A stretch of DNA of 5,807 nt from Planctomycetota bacterium (GTDB lineage Bacteria; Planctomycetota; PUPC01; JABMSA01). A program made the translations under genes and the position numbers. The DNA is taken from NCBI GenBank assembly GCA_013202185.1, contig JABMSA010000489.1, forward strand, positions 1-5,807, given 5' to 3'. Below are positions 1-5,791 of the stretch, in pieces. The stretch's first letter is position 1. The number at the start of each line of letters is the position of its first letter. The notes beneath the pieces were generated by a model. The model saw nothing but the letters and a program-made list of their open reading frames with translations, ran no database searches and had not been told where the DNA came from.

Positions 1-1608
1 GCCCAGGACGAAGCCCGCACAATCATCGAGCAGCGGCTCAGCGAATCCATCAAGAAGGCAACTCAGGCGCCGAAAACGCCGGCGAAGCTTCCCGACAGCC
101 GCGATATGAAGGAAGGCTACCAGTTTCCCCCGTTGGATATCCTCGACGATCCCGAGTATCATGACTCCTCGGATGCCCAGAGCAACATCGAGGAAATCAT
201 CGTCATACTCGAAACCACCCTCGCCGACTTCAACATCGGAGCGAAAGTGGTCGACATCGACCGTGGGCCGGTGGTAACCCGCTACGAGTTGGACCTGGCG
301 CCCGGCACAAAGGTAACGAGAATCACATCGCTCGCAAACGACATTGCGATGGCGGTGAAGGCGTCGTCGGTGCGGATAGTGGCTCCCATTCCCGGCAAGT
401 CGACCGTTGGCGTGGAAGTGCCAAACAAGGTGCGCCAGTTGGTACGCCTCAAGGAACTCATCGCAACCAAGGAATACAAGAAGTCGAGATTCACGATCCC
501 CGTGCTGCTCGGCAAAGACACCTCGGGAAAGCCGATCATGTCGGACCTCACCAGGATGCCGCATCTACTGATCGCCGGGTCGACCGGCGCGGGCAAATCG
601 GTGTGTATCAACTCGATCCTCACGAGCATCCTGATGACCAAACGGCCCGAAGATCTGCAGATGATACTGATAGACCCCAAGATGGTCGAATTGTCCATTT
701 ACGAAGGCATTCCGCATCTGCTGTGCCCGGTTGTTACCGATATGAAACGCGCCCCGTGGATTCTCGAGTGGGCCACCAAGCAGATGGACGAGCGCTACGA
801 CTTCCTCAGCGCCGTCGGCGTGAGGCACATCACACAGTACAACGCCCTCGGCGAGGACGAAATCGCCACACGGCTGCGGCCCGACGCCGACGCAATCCCC
901 AACCACCTGCCATACATCGTGATCGTCATCGACGAGCTAGCCGACCTCATGATGAGCTCGGCCAAGGAGGTGGAAAGCTCGATCACGCGCCTGGCGCAGA
1001 AATCCAGGGCGGTAGGCATACACATCCTCGTCGCAACGCAGCGGCCCTCCGTCGACGTAATCACCGGCCTGATCAAGGCCAACATGCCCACGAGGATCTC
1101 GTTCCAGGTGGCCTCGAAGGTCGACTCGCGAACGATCCTCGATCGCAACGGCGCCGAAACGCTCCTGGGCATGGGCGACCAGCTCTTTCTTCCGCCGGGC
1201 ACCTCCGACCTCCTCCGACTGCAGGGCACGTTCGTGAGCGACCAGGAGATAAGGCGCATCGTTACATTCGTAAAGCAAAGCGCCGGCAGCGGCGAGTACA
1301 AGCTGGATCTGGACAACTGGGGCATGAAAACCGCCGACGCCGACGACGGCCCCGACGACGAACTCTACGAGGACGCGATACGAGTTGTGCTCGAGAGCCG
1401 GCGCGGATCCGTATCGCTGCTGCAAAGGAAACTCGAAATCGGCTACACACGCGCCTCGAGGCTTGTAGACTACATGGCAAAGGATGGCGTGGTCGGCTCG
1501 TACAAGGGCAGCAAAGCACGCGAAGTACTGATGACACTGGAAGAGTGGGAAGGCCGGGCCAAGCCCGAAGGTTACGGCCAGGCGTCATTGCCAGACGAAC
1601 CCGAGTGA
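1..1608 (+). CDS. ftsK: FtsK/SpoIIIE-family DNA translocase, 3' part (5' end outside window)
   Basis: ATP-driven double-stranded DNA pump that moves chromosome ends through the division septum and, in the FtsK family, activates XerCD recombination at dif. The frame is open from base 1, so the ATG at 106 is internal; 535 residues are visible. Counting from that ATG, the alpha/beta motor has Walker A GSTGAGKS at 158-165 (577-600), Walker B IVIVIDELAD at 271-280 and the family stretches MPHLLIAG, LVATQRPSVDVITG and GMGDQLFLPPGTSDLLRLQG. The C-terminal winged-helix gamma domain, which reads polar DNA signals (KOPS/SRS), spans about 418-478 and includes LEIGYTRASRLVDYM and GSKAREVL. The N-terminal membrane domain and most of the linker are missing only because the window begins here. 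A short acidic tail follows gamma. rimO starts 16 bp after the TGA, consistent with one operon. FtsK versus SpoIIIE naming cannot be settled without the N-terminus. Confidence 0.96.
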   Translation, partial: AQDEARTIIEQRLSESIKKATQAPKTPAKLPDSRDMKEGYQFPPLDILDDPEYHDSSDAQSNIEEIIVILETTLADFNIGAKVVDIDRGPVVTRYELDLAPGTKVTRITSLANDIAMAVKASSVRIVAPIPGKSTVGVEVPNKVRQLVRLKELIATKEYKKSRFTIPVLLGKDTSGKPIMSDLTRMPHLLIAGSTGAGKSVCINSILTSILMTKRPEDLQMILIDPKMVELSIYEGIPHLLCPVVTDMKRAPWILEWATKQMDERYDFLSAVGVRHITQYNALGEDEIATRLRPDADAIPNHLPYIVIVIDELADLMMSSAKEVESSITRLAQKSRAVGIHILVATQRPSVDVITGLIKANMPTRISFQVASKVDSRTILDRNGAETLLGMGDQLFLPPGTSDLLRLQGTFVSDQEIRRIVTFVKQSAGSGEYKLDLDNWGMKTADADDGPDDELYEDAIRVVLESRRGSVSLLQRKLEIGYTRASRLVDYMAKDGVVGSYKGSKAREVLMTLEEWEGRAKPEGYGQASLPDEPE

Positions 1609-1624
1609 GCGCAGAGAACGACAG

Positions 1625-2956
1625 ATGCAACAAGACCGGCGACACGCCATTTGCTGGATAAGCCTCGGCTGCCCCAAGAACCTCGTCGATACCGAGCGCG
1701 TGCTCGGCAGGCTCGTCGAGCGCGGATGGCTGCTGTGCGAGCGGCCCGACGATGCCGACATCGTCATCGTAAACACCTGCGGCTTCATCCAGGACGCCGC
1801 CGACGAATCGAAGCAGCTTCTCGCACAGTTGGGCCAGTTGAAAAAAAACGGATGCGCCGGCATCATTGCGGCCGGCTGCCTCGTCGAGCGCATGGGCAAC
1901 GCGCTCTCGTCCGACGTGCCCGAAGTCGACGCCTTCGTGGGCCTGGCCGACGCCGACGAAATCGAGGCGGCATGCAGAGAAATAATCAGGGGGAGAGGAA
2001 GGCTGTTCACCCGCAAGCCGCACGCGGCGCACAACGACACCGGCCGCCTGCGAATCACGCCGCGCCACTATTCCTACCTGCAGATAACCGACGGCTGCAA
2101 CAACCGCTGCAACTACTGCGTAATACCGCTGATACGCGGGCCGCTGCGCAGCAAGCCCCTTGCCGCCGTGATGGAAGAAGCACGCGAGCTTCTCGGCGAC
2201 GGCGCAAAGGAGCTGAACGTTATCGGCCAAGACACCACCTCATACGGAAAGGACGCCGGCGGCGAGGACCTTCCGACGCTCCTGAGCGAGTTGTGCGGGC
2301 TCGATGTGCAATGGATACGCCTGCTCTACACCCACCCCGCACACCTTACCGAAGCCGTGATCAAGGTGATTGCCGAAAACGACAAGATCGTCAACTACGT
2401 CGACATTCCGATCCAGCACATCAACGACAACATCCTCCACCGCATGAACCGTATCGCAGGTCGGAAGAGAATAGAAGACCAGATAGCGCGCCTGCGGGCC
2501 GGCATACCCGGCGTGATCCTGCGCACTTCAGTTATCGTGGGCCTGCCGGGTGAAACGCACGAAGCCTTCGAGGAGCTGCTCGAGTTCGTGGGCGAGACGA
2601 GATTCGAGCGGCTGGGGGCATTTGCCTACTCGAGGGAAGAGGGCGTGCCTGCATACGATTTCCCCGCGCAAGTGCCCGAGAAGACCAAGCAGAAGCGGCT
2701 CGGCCTCATAATGCGGCGCCAGGGAAAGATCGCCGCCGAAACCGCCCGCGCAATGATCGGCAAAACAGTCGACGTGGTCGTCGAGAGCAAGCTCAAAGCC
2801 AAGCGATCACTGTGGCAAGGCCGCACATACGGCGATGCACCCGACGTCGACGGAATCATCTATCTTTCAGGCAAGGGCCTCGAACCAGGGATGTTCGCGA
2901 AAGCCACGATCACCGGCTCGCGCGATTACGATCTGGAAGGAGAAATACTCGCGTGA
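1625..2956 (+). CDS. rimO: Ribosomal protein S12 methylthiotransferase RimO
   Basis: Radical-SAM iron-sulfur enzyme that adds a methylthio group to the conserved aspartate of ribosomal protein S12. The 443 residues match the usual length (about 440). The N-terminal UPF0004 domain has the three cysteines expected for the auxiliary 4Fe-4S cluster: C16 (SLGCPKNLVDTE), C52 (NTCGFI) and C85 (AAGCLVERM). The radical-SAM core has C158, C162 and C165 in DGCNNRCNYCVIPLIRG, followed by LLYTHPAHL, YVDIPIQHINDNILHRMNR and FAYSREEGVPAY. A C-terminal TRAM domain spans about 376-443. RimO rather than MiaB is favoured by SLGCPKNLVDTE, the PIQHINDNILHRMNR region and the YSREEGVPAY element. The ATG gives the normal short lead before SLGCPKN; its Shine-Dalgarno is weak (AGAG near 1613), so translation may depend on upstream ftsK. 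The stop overlaps the pgsA start. Confidence 0.96.
   Translation: MQQDRRHAICWISLGCPKNLVDTERVLGRLVERGWLLCERPDDADIVIVNTCGFIQDAADESKQLLAQLGQLKKNGCAGIIAAGCLVERMGNALSSDVPEVDAFVGLADADEIEAACREIIRGRGRLFTRKPHAAHNDTGRLRITPRHYSYLQITDGCNNRCNYCVIPLIRGPLRSKPLAAVMEEARELLGDGAKELNVIGQDTTSYGKDAGGEDLPTLLSELCGLDVQWIRLLYTHPAHLTEAVIKVIAENDKIVNYVDIPIQHINDNILHRMNRIAGRKRIEDQIARLRAGIPGVILRTSVIVGLPGETHEAFEELLEFVGETRFERLGAFAYSREEGVPAYDFPAQVPEKTKQKRLGLIMRRQGKIAAETARAMIGKTVDVVVESKLKAKRSLWQGRTYGDAPDVDGIIYLSGKGLEPGMFAKATITGSRDYDLEGEILA
2937..2943 (+). promoter_or_regulatory. Ribosome binding site of pgsA
   Basis: AAGGAGA lies inside the last codons of rimO, about 9 nt before the GTG at 2953. This near-perfect Shine-Dalgarno fixes the GTG as the pgsA start and rules out the longer open frame that begins at 2812 inside rimO. 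Confidence 0.85.
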
Positions 2957-3501
2957 ACATACCGAACAAATTGACGGTGGCACGTCTTGCGCTCACGGCG
3001 ATATTCTTTGTAGTACTTGCGGCTGACGACCCCGGCCTGCTTTACGTTTCGCTGATCATTTTCATCATTGCCGCGTTCACCGACCTGGTCGACGGCTGGT
3101 ACGCCCGCAAGTACCAGATGGTCACCGACTTCGGCCGGGTGGCTGATCCATTTGCCGACAAGATACTCGTTTGCGGCGCGCTGGTCTTCCTCCTCGTCAA
3201 GAAAGACAGCCCCGTCCGCGATTGGATGGTCGTCATCATCATTGCGCGGGAGTTTCTTGTCAGCGGCATGCGCAGCCTCGCCGAGTCGAAGGGCATCCCC
3301 TTCGGCGCCACCTACTGGGGCAAGTTCAAGGCCCTGTCGCAAAACTTCGCCGTCGGGTTTTCAATCTTTCACGCGGCCAGCGGGCTCACACAGGTCAGAT
3401 GGATATCCGTCGGCTTTCTCTATCTGGCAACGACCCTCACGGCCATCTCCGGATGCGTCTATCTCTTCCGGGCAAAAAGGATCCTTCACATTGATACGTA
3501 A
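2953..3501 (+). CDS. pgsA: CDP-diacylglycerol--glycerol-3-phosphate 3-phosphatidyltransferase
   Basis: Integral membrane enzyme that makes phosphatidylglycerophosphate from CDP-diacylglycerol and glycerol-3-phosphate, the committed step to phosphatidylglycerol and cardiolipin. From the GTG the protein has 182 residues, the same length as E. coli PgsA. The CDP-alcohol phosphatidyltransferase signature DG-AR-G-D-D is complete: D44, D47, G48, A51, R52, G61, D65, D69 (DLVDGWYAR ... GRVADPFAD). The start NIPNKLTVARL and the later AREFLVSGMRSLAESKGI and WGKFKAL are typical of PgsA rather than of phosphatidylserine or cardiolipin synthases of the same fold. Hydrophobic stretches near 12-24, 28-43, 70-83, 91-106, 130-145 and 150-172 fit about six membrane helices. 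GTG and the rimO TGA share bases (GTGA, 4-bp overlap), suggesting coupled translation. The 3' end overlaps pgpA by 11 bp. Confidence 0.95.
   Translation: MNIPNKLTVARLALTAIFFVVLAADDPGLLYVSLIIFIIAAFTDLVDGWYARKYQMVTDFGRVADPFADKILVCGALVFLLVKKDSPVRDWMVVIIIAREFLVSGMRSLAESKGIPFGATYWGKFKALSQNFAVGFSIFHAASGLTQVRWISVGFLYLATTLTAISGCVYLFRAKRILHIDT
3477..3482 (+). promoter_or_regulatory. Ribosome binding site supporting a TTG start of pgpA
   Basis: AAGGAT sits 8 nt before the TTG at 3491, within the last codons of pgsA. The spacing suits the TTG much better than the next in-frame candidate, a GTG at 3506, for which the gap would be 23 nt. Confidence 0.6.
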
Positions 3502-3985
3502 GCTAGTGTCGACGTGTTTTTACGTGGGCTGTGTGCCCGGTGCCCCCGGCACGTACGGCAGCTTTGCAGCTCTGGCCGTGGCGCTGGTCTTGTTGCAATT
3601 TGCTCCGCCTGCAACAACGGGCCTCGTGTTGCTCGGCCTGGCCGCGTTGCTCACCTTTGTGGGCGCCCCGCTTGGCACGTGGGCCGAGGGTTATTACGGA
3701 AAGAAAGATCCGTCGCCGTTCGTACTCGATGAGGTCGTCGGCTGCTTCGTGGCCATGGCGCCGGTGCTGCTGTTGTTCCCCAATGCCAGGCCCCTGCTCG
3801 GCCTGGGGGGCGCGTTTGTTTTTTTTCGCATATTCGATGTTCTCAAGCCTTTTCCGATTTACCTCGCCGAAAAGGCGCCCGCCGGCTGGGGCATCATGCT
3901 CGACGATCTCGTAGCGGGCTGCTATGCGGCGGGGGCAACGATTGCGGGCATGCTGCTATTCGCCGATATGTTGGTCAAATCATGA
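3491..3985 (+). CDS. pgpA: Phosphatidylglycerophosphatase A
   Basis: Membrane phosphatase of the PgpA family (PF04608 type) that removes the phosphate from phosphatidylglycerophosphate, the step directly after PgsA. With a TTG start it has 164 residues, close to the roughly 170 of E. coli PgpA. Family motifs in order: IRKLVSTCFYVGCVPGAPGTYGS (in two parts, 2-14 and 15-24), the acidic KKDPSPFVLDEVVG at 71-84, FFRIFDVLKPFPI at 111-123 and GIMLDDLVAGCYA at 134-146. The conserved acidic residues D73, D80, E81, D138 and D139 are present. Hydrophobic segments lie near 25-38, 43-62, 82-97, 103-114 and 140-160. The frame is open far upstream inside pgsA (from 3068), but family alignment and the Shine-Dalgarno at 3477 place the start at TTG 3491, with GTG 3506 as alternative. 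A run of eight T at 3819-3826 is in frame and does not break the gene. No further plus-strand gene follows. Confidence 0.92.
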   Translation: MIRKLVSTCFYVGCVPGAPGTYGSFAALAVALVLLQFAPPATTGLVLLGLAALLTFVGAPLGTWAEGYYGKKDPSPFVLDEVVGCFVAMAPVLLLFPNARPLLGLGGAFVFFRIFDVLKPFPIYLAEKAPAGWGIMLDDLVAGCYAAGATIAGMLLFADMLVKS

Positions 3986-4046
3986 TCGTGGAGGCAAGGG
4001 GAAAGATTGTCGCGTGTAATCGATGCACCTGAGCGGTTGCCGCAGG
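3986..4046. other. Convergent intergenic gap between pgpA and the uncharacterised gene
   Basis: This 61-bp stretch separates two convergent stop codons. I see no GC-rich hairpin followed by a T-run on either strand. The only fold is a 4-bp stem, GCGG-TTG-CCGC at 4033-4043, without a T tract. A 16-codon frame (3982-4032, ATG overlapping the pgpA TGA) encodes MIVEARGKIVACNRCT. It has the ATGA arrangement of coupled genes but is too short to support as a gene. Confidence 0.5.
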
Positions 4047-4826
4047 CTACTCCTCGCCGGTTACCGTTTTCGCCGCCTTTTCGCTGAGCTTTCTTGCTAT
4101 CTGAGCGGCCTCGATGTTGGCGGGGGCAATGTCCAGCACTTTCCGGGCTTCGCGATGGGCCTTCTCGTACCATCCGCCCTCGAGGTAGTCGCGTGCGGCG
4201 GCGAGGTGCGCCTCGTCGAGCTTTCCGCTGTAGGTCTCGGCTAGCAGCGCATCGACGTCGTCCACCGCAAAGCATTTTTTCATCAGCTCTTCTTCGTCAA
4301 CTATCATTCGTGCAAGAAGACGGTTGGTCGTATGCTCGGCGAGCGTGATCTTCAGGTTGTCGGCCGCATCGCCGAACAACTCCTCGACGGAATCGAGATC
4401 GGACGGCAGGCTCTCTCGCGCCCGTGCGATGATCTTTCTGCAGGCCTCGAGGAACGCTCGTTCGTAGGGTCGTGCGTCGGACCGATCCGCCGTTGTCTCC
4501 ATGGCCGAATACAGCGGCGCATAGTGTTCGAGCTGATAAACGCTTTCCTTGATTTTCATCAGCTCGTGAAATATCGAGCCGACGGAAATATCGAAAAGGC
4601 TTTCGCCGCTTATTTGCTCGTTGGGCTGGTGGTGGTTTGCCTGCCTGAAGAGAAAGTGACAGTCTTCCTTCAAGTTGTAGACCGTGTGCTCCACAAAATC
4701 GTCCAGCCGGGCAAAGCTCATACTGTCGCTCTTGCGATACTCGGCCAGTTGCGCGTCGAACGATACTTTCGCTCGCGCAAAAGACAAAACCACCCTGCAA
4801 AACAACTCGTCCCGTTCTTCGTACAT
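4047..4826 (-). CDS. Uncharacterised helical protein with C-terminal TPR-like segment
   Basis: I do not recognise the family. The 259-residue product has no signal peptide or membrane segment and should be cytoplasmic. It looks almost entirely alpha-helical. The N-terminal part (1-110) is rich in Phe, His and Glu, with C56-H57, H65-H66 and the amphipathic stretch SIFHELMKIKESVYQLEHY at 84-102. The middle (120-190) is charged and helical. Residues about 204-250 (DEAHLAAARDYLEGGWYEKA ... REARKVLDIAPANIEAAQIA) read like a helix pair of a tetratricopeptide repeat, with A-x2-YL-GG-Y-KA and PANxEA spacing, so a protein-binding or scaffold role is possible. No catalytic motif is visible. The ATG has AGGGAGA 10 nt upstream, and the gene has its own promoter at 4879-4907, so it is a separate unit from the DUF72 gene. 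That this is a real gene is supported by the start signals, length and protein-like composition; function is unknown. Confidence 0.82.
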   Translation of the reverse strand: MYEERDELFCRVVLSFARAKVSFDAQLAEYRKSDSMSFARLDDFVEHTVYNLKEDCHFLFRQANHHQPNEQISGESLFDISVGSIFHELMKIKESVYQLEHYAPLYSAMETTADRSDARPYERAFLEACRKIIARARESLPSDLDSVEELFGDAADNLKITLAEHTTNRLLARMIVDEEELMKKCFAVDDVDALLAETYSGKLDEAHLAAARDYLEGGWYEKAHREARKVLDIAPANIEAAQIARKLSEKAAKTVTGEE

Positions 4827-4836
4827 TTCGAATCGG

Positions 4837-4843
4837 TCTCCCT
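4837..4843 (-). promoter_or_regulatory. Ribosome binding site of the uncharacterised gene
   Basis: Minus-strand AGGGAGA lies 10 nt before the ATG at 4826, supporting that start codon. Confidence 0.6.
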
Positions 4844-4865
4844 GTAAGATTCTCGGAAGCCGCTG

Positions 4866-4919
4866 AACGTTTTTTTACATGTTACCAGCCGTCGGGTCCC
4901 ACGTCAAGCAAAAAACGTT
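4866..4919. repeat. Inverted repeat flanking the promoter
   Basis: The arms AACGTTTTTT (4866-4875) and AAAAAACGTT (4910-4919) are perfect 10-bp inverted copies separated by 34 bp that contain both promoter hexamers. Each arm includes the palindrome AACGTT; on the right it extends to AAAACGTTTT (4912-4921). The two AACGTT centres are 48 bp apart. It could be a paired operator, an A-tract bending element or a transcript hairpin; sequence alone does not decide. Confidence 0.55.
4879..4907 (-). promoter_or_regulatory. Sigma-70-like promoter for the uncharacterised gene
   Basis: On the minus strand TTGACG (4907-4902, 5 of 6 consensus) is followed by exactly 17 bp and TAACAT (4884-4879, 4 of 6). 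The expected start is about 7 nt further, near 4872, inside a run of seven A, giving a leader of about 45 nt before the ATG at 4826. It lies between the stop of the DUF72 gene and the start of the next gene on the same strand, so it would give the latter independent transcription. The spacer contains the small palindrome GGGTCCC (4894-4900). Confidence 0.65.
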
Positions 4920-4933
4920 TTGGCGGCTGCCGC
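4910..4933 (-). terminator. Possible weak terminator of the DUF72 gene
   Basis: Just after the DUF72 stop, the minus strand has GCGG-CAG-CCGC (4933-4923, 4-bp stem), then CCAAAACG and a run of six T (4915-4910). The stem is short and the T-run is 7-8 nt away from it, so termination would be inefficient. The T-run is also one arm of the inverted repeat around the next promoter. Confidence 0.25.
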
Positions 4934-4938
4934 GGGAT

Positions 4939-5721
4939 TCATTCTGCCAGCAGGCCCAGCTCGGCGAGCATCTGCTTGAACTCGGTAGCATTGACGGCCG
5001 CGCTGCCGGCGTGGCAGTTGTTGAAGAAAATGTAGGTTTTCTCGGCTTCGGAGTTGAGCTGCTGCACCTTGGGCAGCCACTCGCCAAGCTCTTCCTCAGT
5101 GTAGAGGTAGTTGTAGCGCTCCTTGGCACCGGCGTACCACTTGGAGGCATTACGGCTGTGAAAACGCACGTAGGCCACATCGCCCGTCGCCTCTGCCACC
5201 GGAGGAACCAACCCGCGCAGCTTGGGCTCGTCGACGCTGCAATAGGCCAGGCTGTTGGTTCGGAGAAACTCGAAGATTGCAGGCGTGATCCAGCTATCGT
5301 GGCGAAACTCCACTATCACCGTGTAGTCGGCCAGGTCCCTGGCAAGCCCGGCGAGGTAGGCGCGGTTCTGCCGGGTGTTCTTGAAGCTGAAGGGAAACTG
5401 GCAAAGCACCCCGGCGAGTTCATCGGCCTCGACAGCCGGCTCGATCGCCCTCTTGAACGCGTCGAGCACGGTGGGGTCCTGCTGGTGCGTGGTCGCTTCG
5501 TTGGCCTTGATGGTGAACTGGAAGTCGGGCGGGGTGTTTTTGACCATCGACGCAATCGTGCTCGGGCCGGGAATGCGATAGTAGGTGAAGTTCAGCTCCA
5601 CGCAGTTGAAGGCCCTGGCGTAATGCTTGAGCATATCCTTCGAATCGGTGTCTTCAGGATAGAACGTGCCCCGCCAGTCTGCGTAGCTGTATCCGGATGT
5701 GCCGACGTAGATCTTGCCCAT
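4939..5721 (-). CDS. DUF72 (YecE-like) TIM-barrel family protein
   Basis: Member of the DUF72 family, a TIM-barrel fold of unsettled biochemical function, widespread in bacteria and archaea. The 260 residues are close to E. coli YecE (about 270). Family landmarks in order: IYVGTSGYSYADWRGTFYP at 4-22, FNCVELNFTYYRIP at 38-51, FTIKANEATTH at 69-79, LAGVLCQFPFSF at 102-113, VIVEFRHDSWI at 135-145, YCSVDEP at 160-166, DVAYVRFHSRNASKWYAG at 181-198, then a Tyr-rich YTEEELGEWLP and IFFNNCHAGSAAVNATEF at 231-248. No signal peptide is seen, so it is likely cytoplasmic. The ATG follows AAGGA with a 6-nt spacer. The next gene on the strand is 112 bp downstream with its own promoter, so no functional link to it follows from position. 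Confidence is high for the family and low for any role. Confidence 0.95.
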   Translation of the reverse strand: MGKIYVGTSGYSYADWRGTFYPEDTDSKDMLKHYARAFNCVELNFTYYRIPGPSTIASMVKNTPPDFQFTIKANEATTHQQDPTVLDAFKRAIEPAVEADELAGVLCQFPFSFKNTRQNRAYLAGLARDLADYTVIVEFRHDSWITPAIFEFLRTNSLAYCSVDEPKLRGLVPPVAEATGDVAYVRFHSRNASKWYAGAKERYNYLYTEEELGEWLPKVQQLNSEAEKTYIFFNNCHAGSAAVNATEFKQMLAELGLLAE

Positions 5722-5727
5722 GGCGTG

Positions 5728-5732
5728 TCCTT
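5728..5732 (-). promoter_or_regulatory. Ribosome binding site of the DUF72 gene
   Basis: Minus-strand AAGGA lies 6 nt before the ATG at 5721 and supports that start. I see no convincing promoter between here and the right edge; transcription may begin further upstream, outside the window. Confidence 0.7.
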
Positions 5733-5768
5733 AGTACACCTGTTCGCAAATACGGTCACATACTTGTA

Positions 5769-5791
5769 GAGACGCCCCGGTGGGGCGTCTC
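5769..5791. repeat. Perfect GC-rich palindrome, REP-like element or hairpin
   Basis: GAGACGCCCC (5769-5778), loop GGT, GGGGCGTCTC (5782-5791): a perfect 10-bp stem with a 3-nt loop. A second, mutually exclusive stem overlaps it: GTCTC (5787-5791), AGAG, GAGAC (5796-5800). Neither strand has a T-run after the hairpin, so a standard intrinsic terminator is not supported. Short, perfect, intergenic palindromes of this shape are often dispersed REP-type repeats; that is inference here because only one copy is visible. Confidence 0.7.

Noticed and set aside
106..108. ATG as the start of the translocase gene
   Set aside because: The frame is open back to base 1, and the residues before the ATG read like FtsK linker. 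The membrane domain should lie upstream, so the gene is cut by the window edge.
603..1661. Long plus-strand frame of 352 codons inside ftsK
   Set aside because: It is very rich in Arg, His and Pro, the mark of an out-of-frame shadow in GC-rich DNA, and it overlaps the clear FtsK motor.
1262..2230. Minus-strand frame of 322 codons across ftsK and rimO
   Set aside because: It is antisense to two well-supported genes, matches no family I know and has low-complexity Arg stretches.
4033..4043. GCGG-TTG-CCGC hairpin as a terminator for the pgpA operon
   Set aside because: The stem has only 4 bp and no T-run follows on either strand.
4332..4847. Plus-strand frame of 171 codons antisense to the uncharacterised gene
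   Set aside because: The minus-strand gene has the promoter, ribosome binding site and more protein-like composition. The antisense frame has no start signals.
5733..5756. Possible promoter GTGACC-17-TACTAA upstream of the DUF72 gene
   Set aside because: The -10 candidate overlaps the ribosome binding site, which would place the transcript start at or past the start codon, and the hexamer match is poor.
4879..5769. Plus-strand frame of 296 codons antisense to the DUF72 gene
   Set aside because: DUF72 motifs on the minus strand are complete, while the antisense product has no recognisable motif. Long antisense frames are expected from this codon usage.
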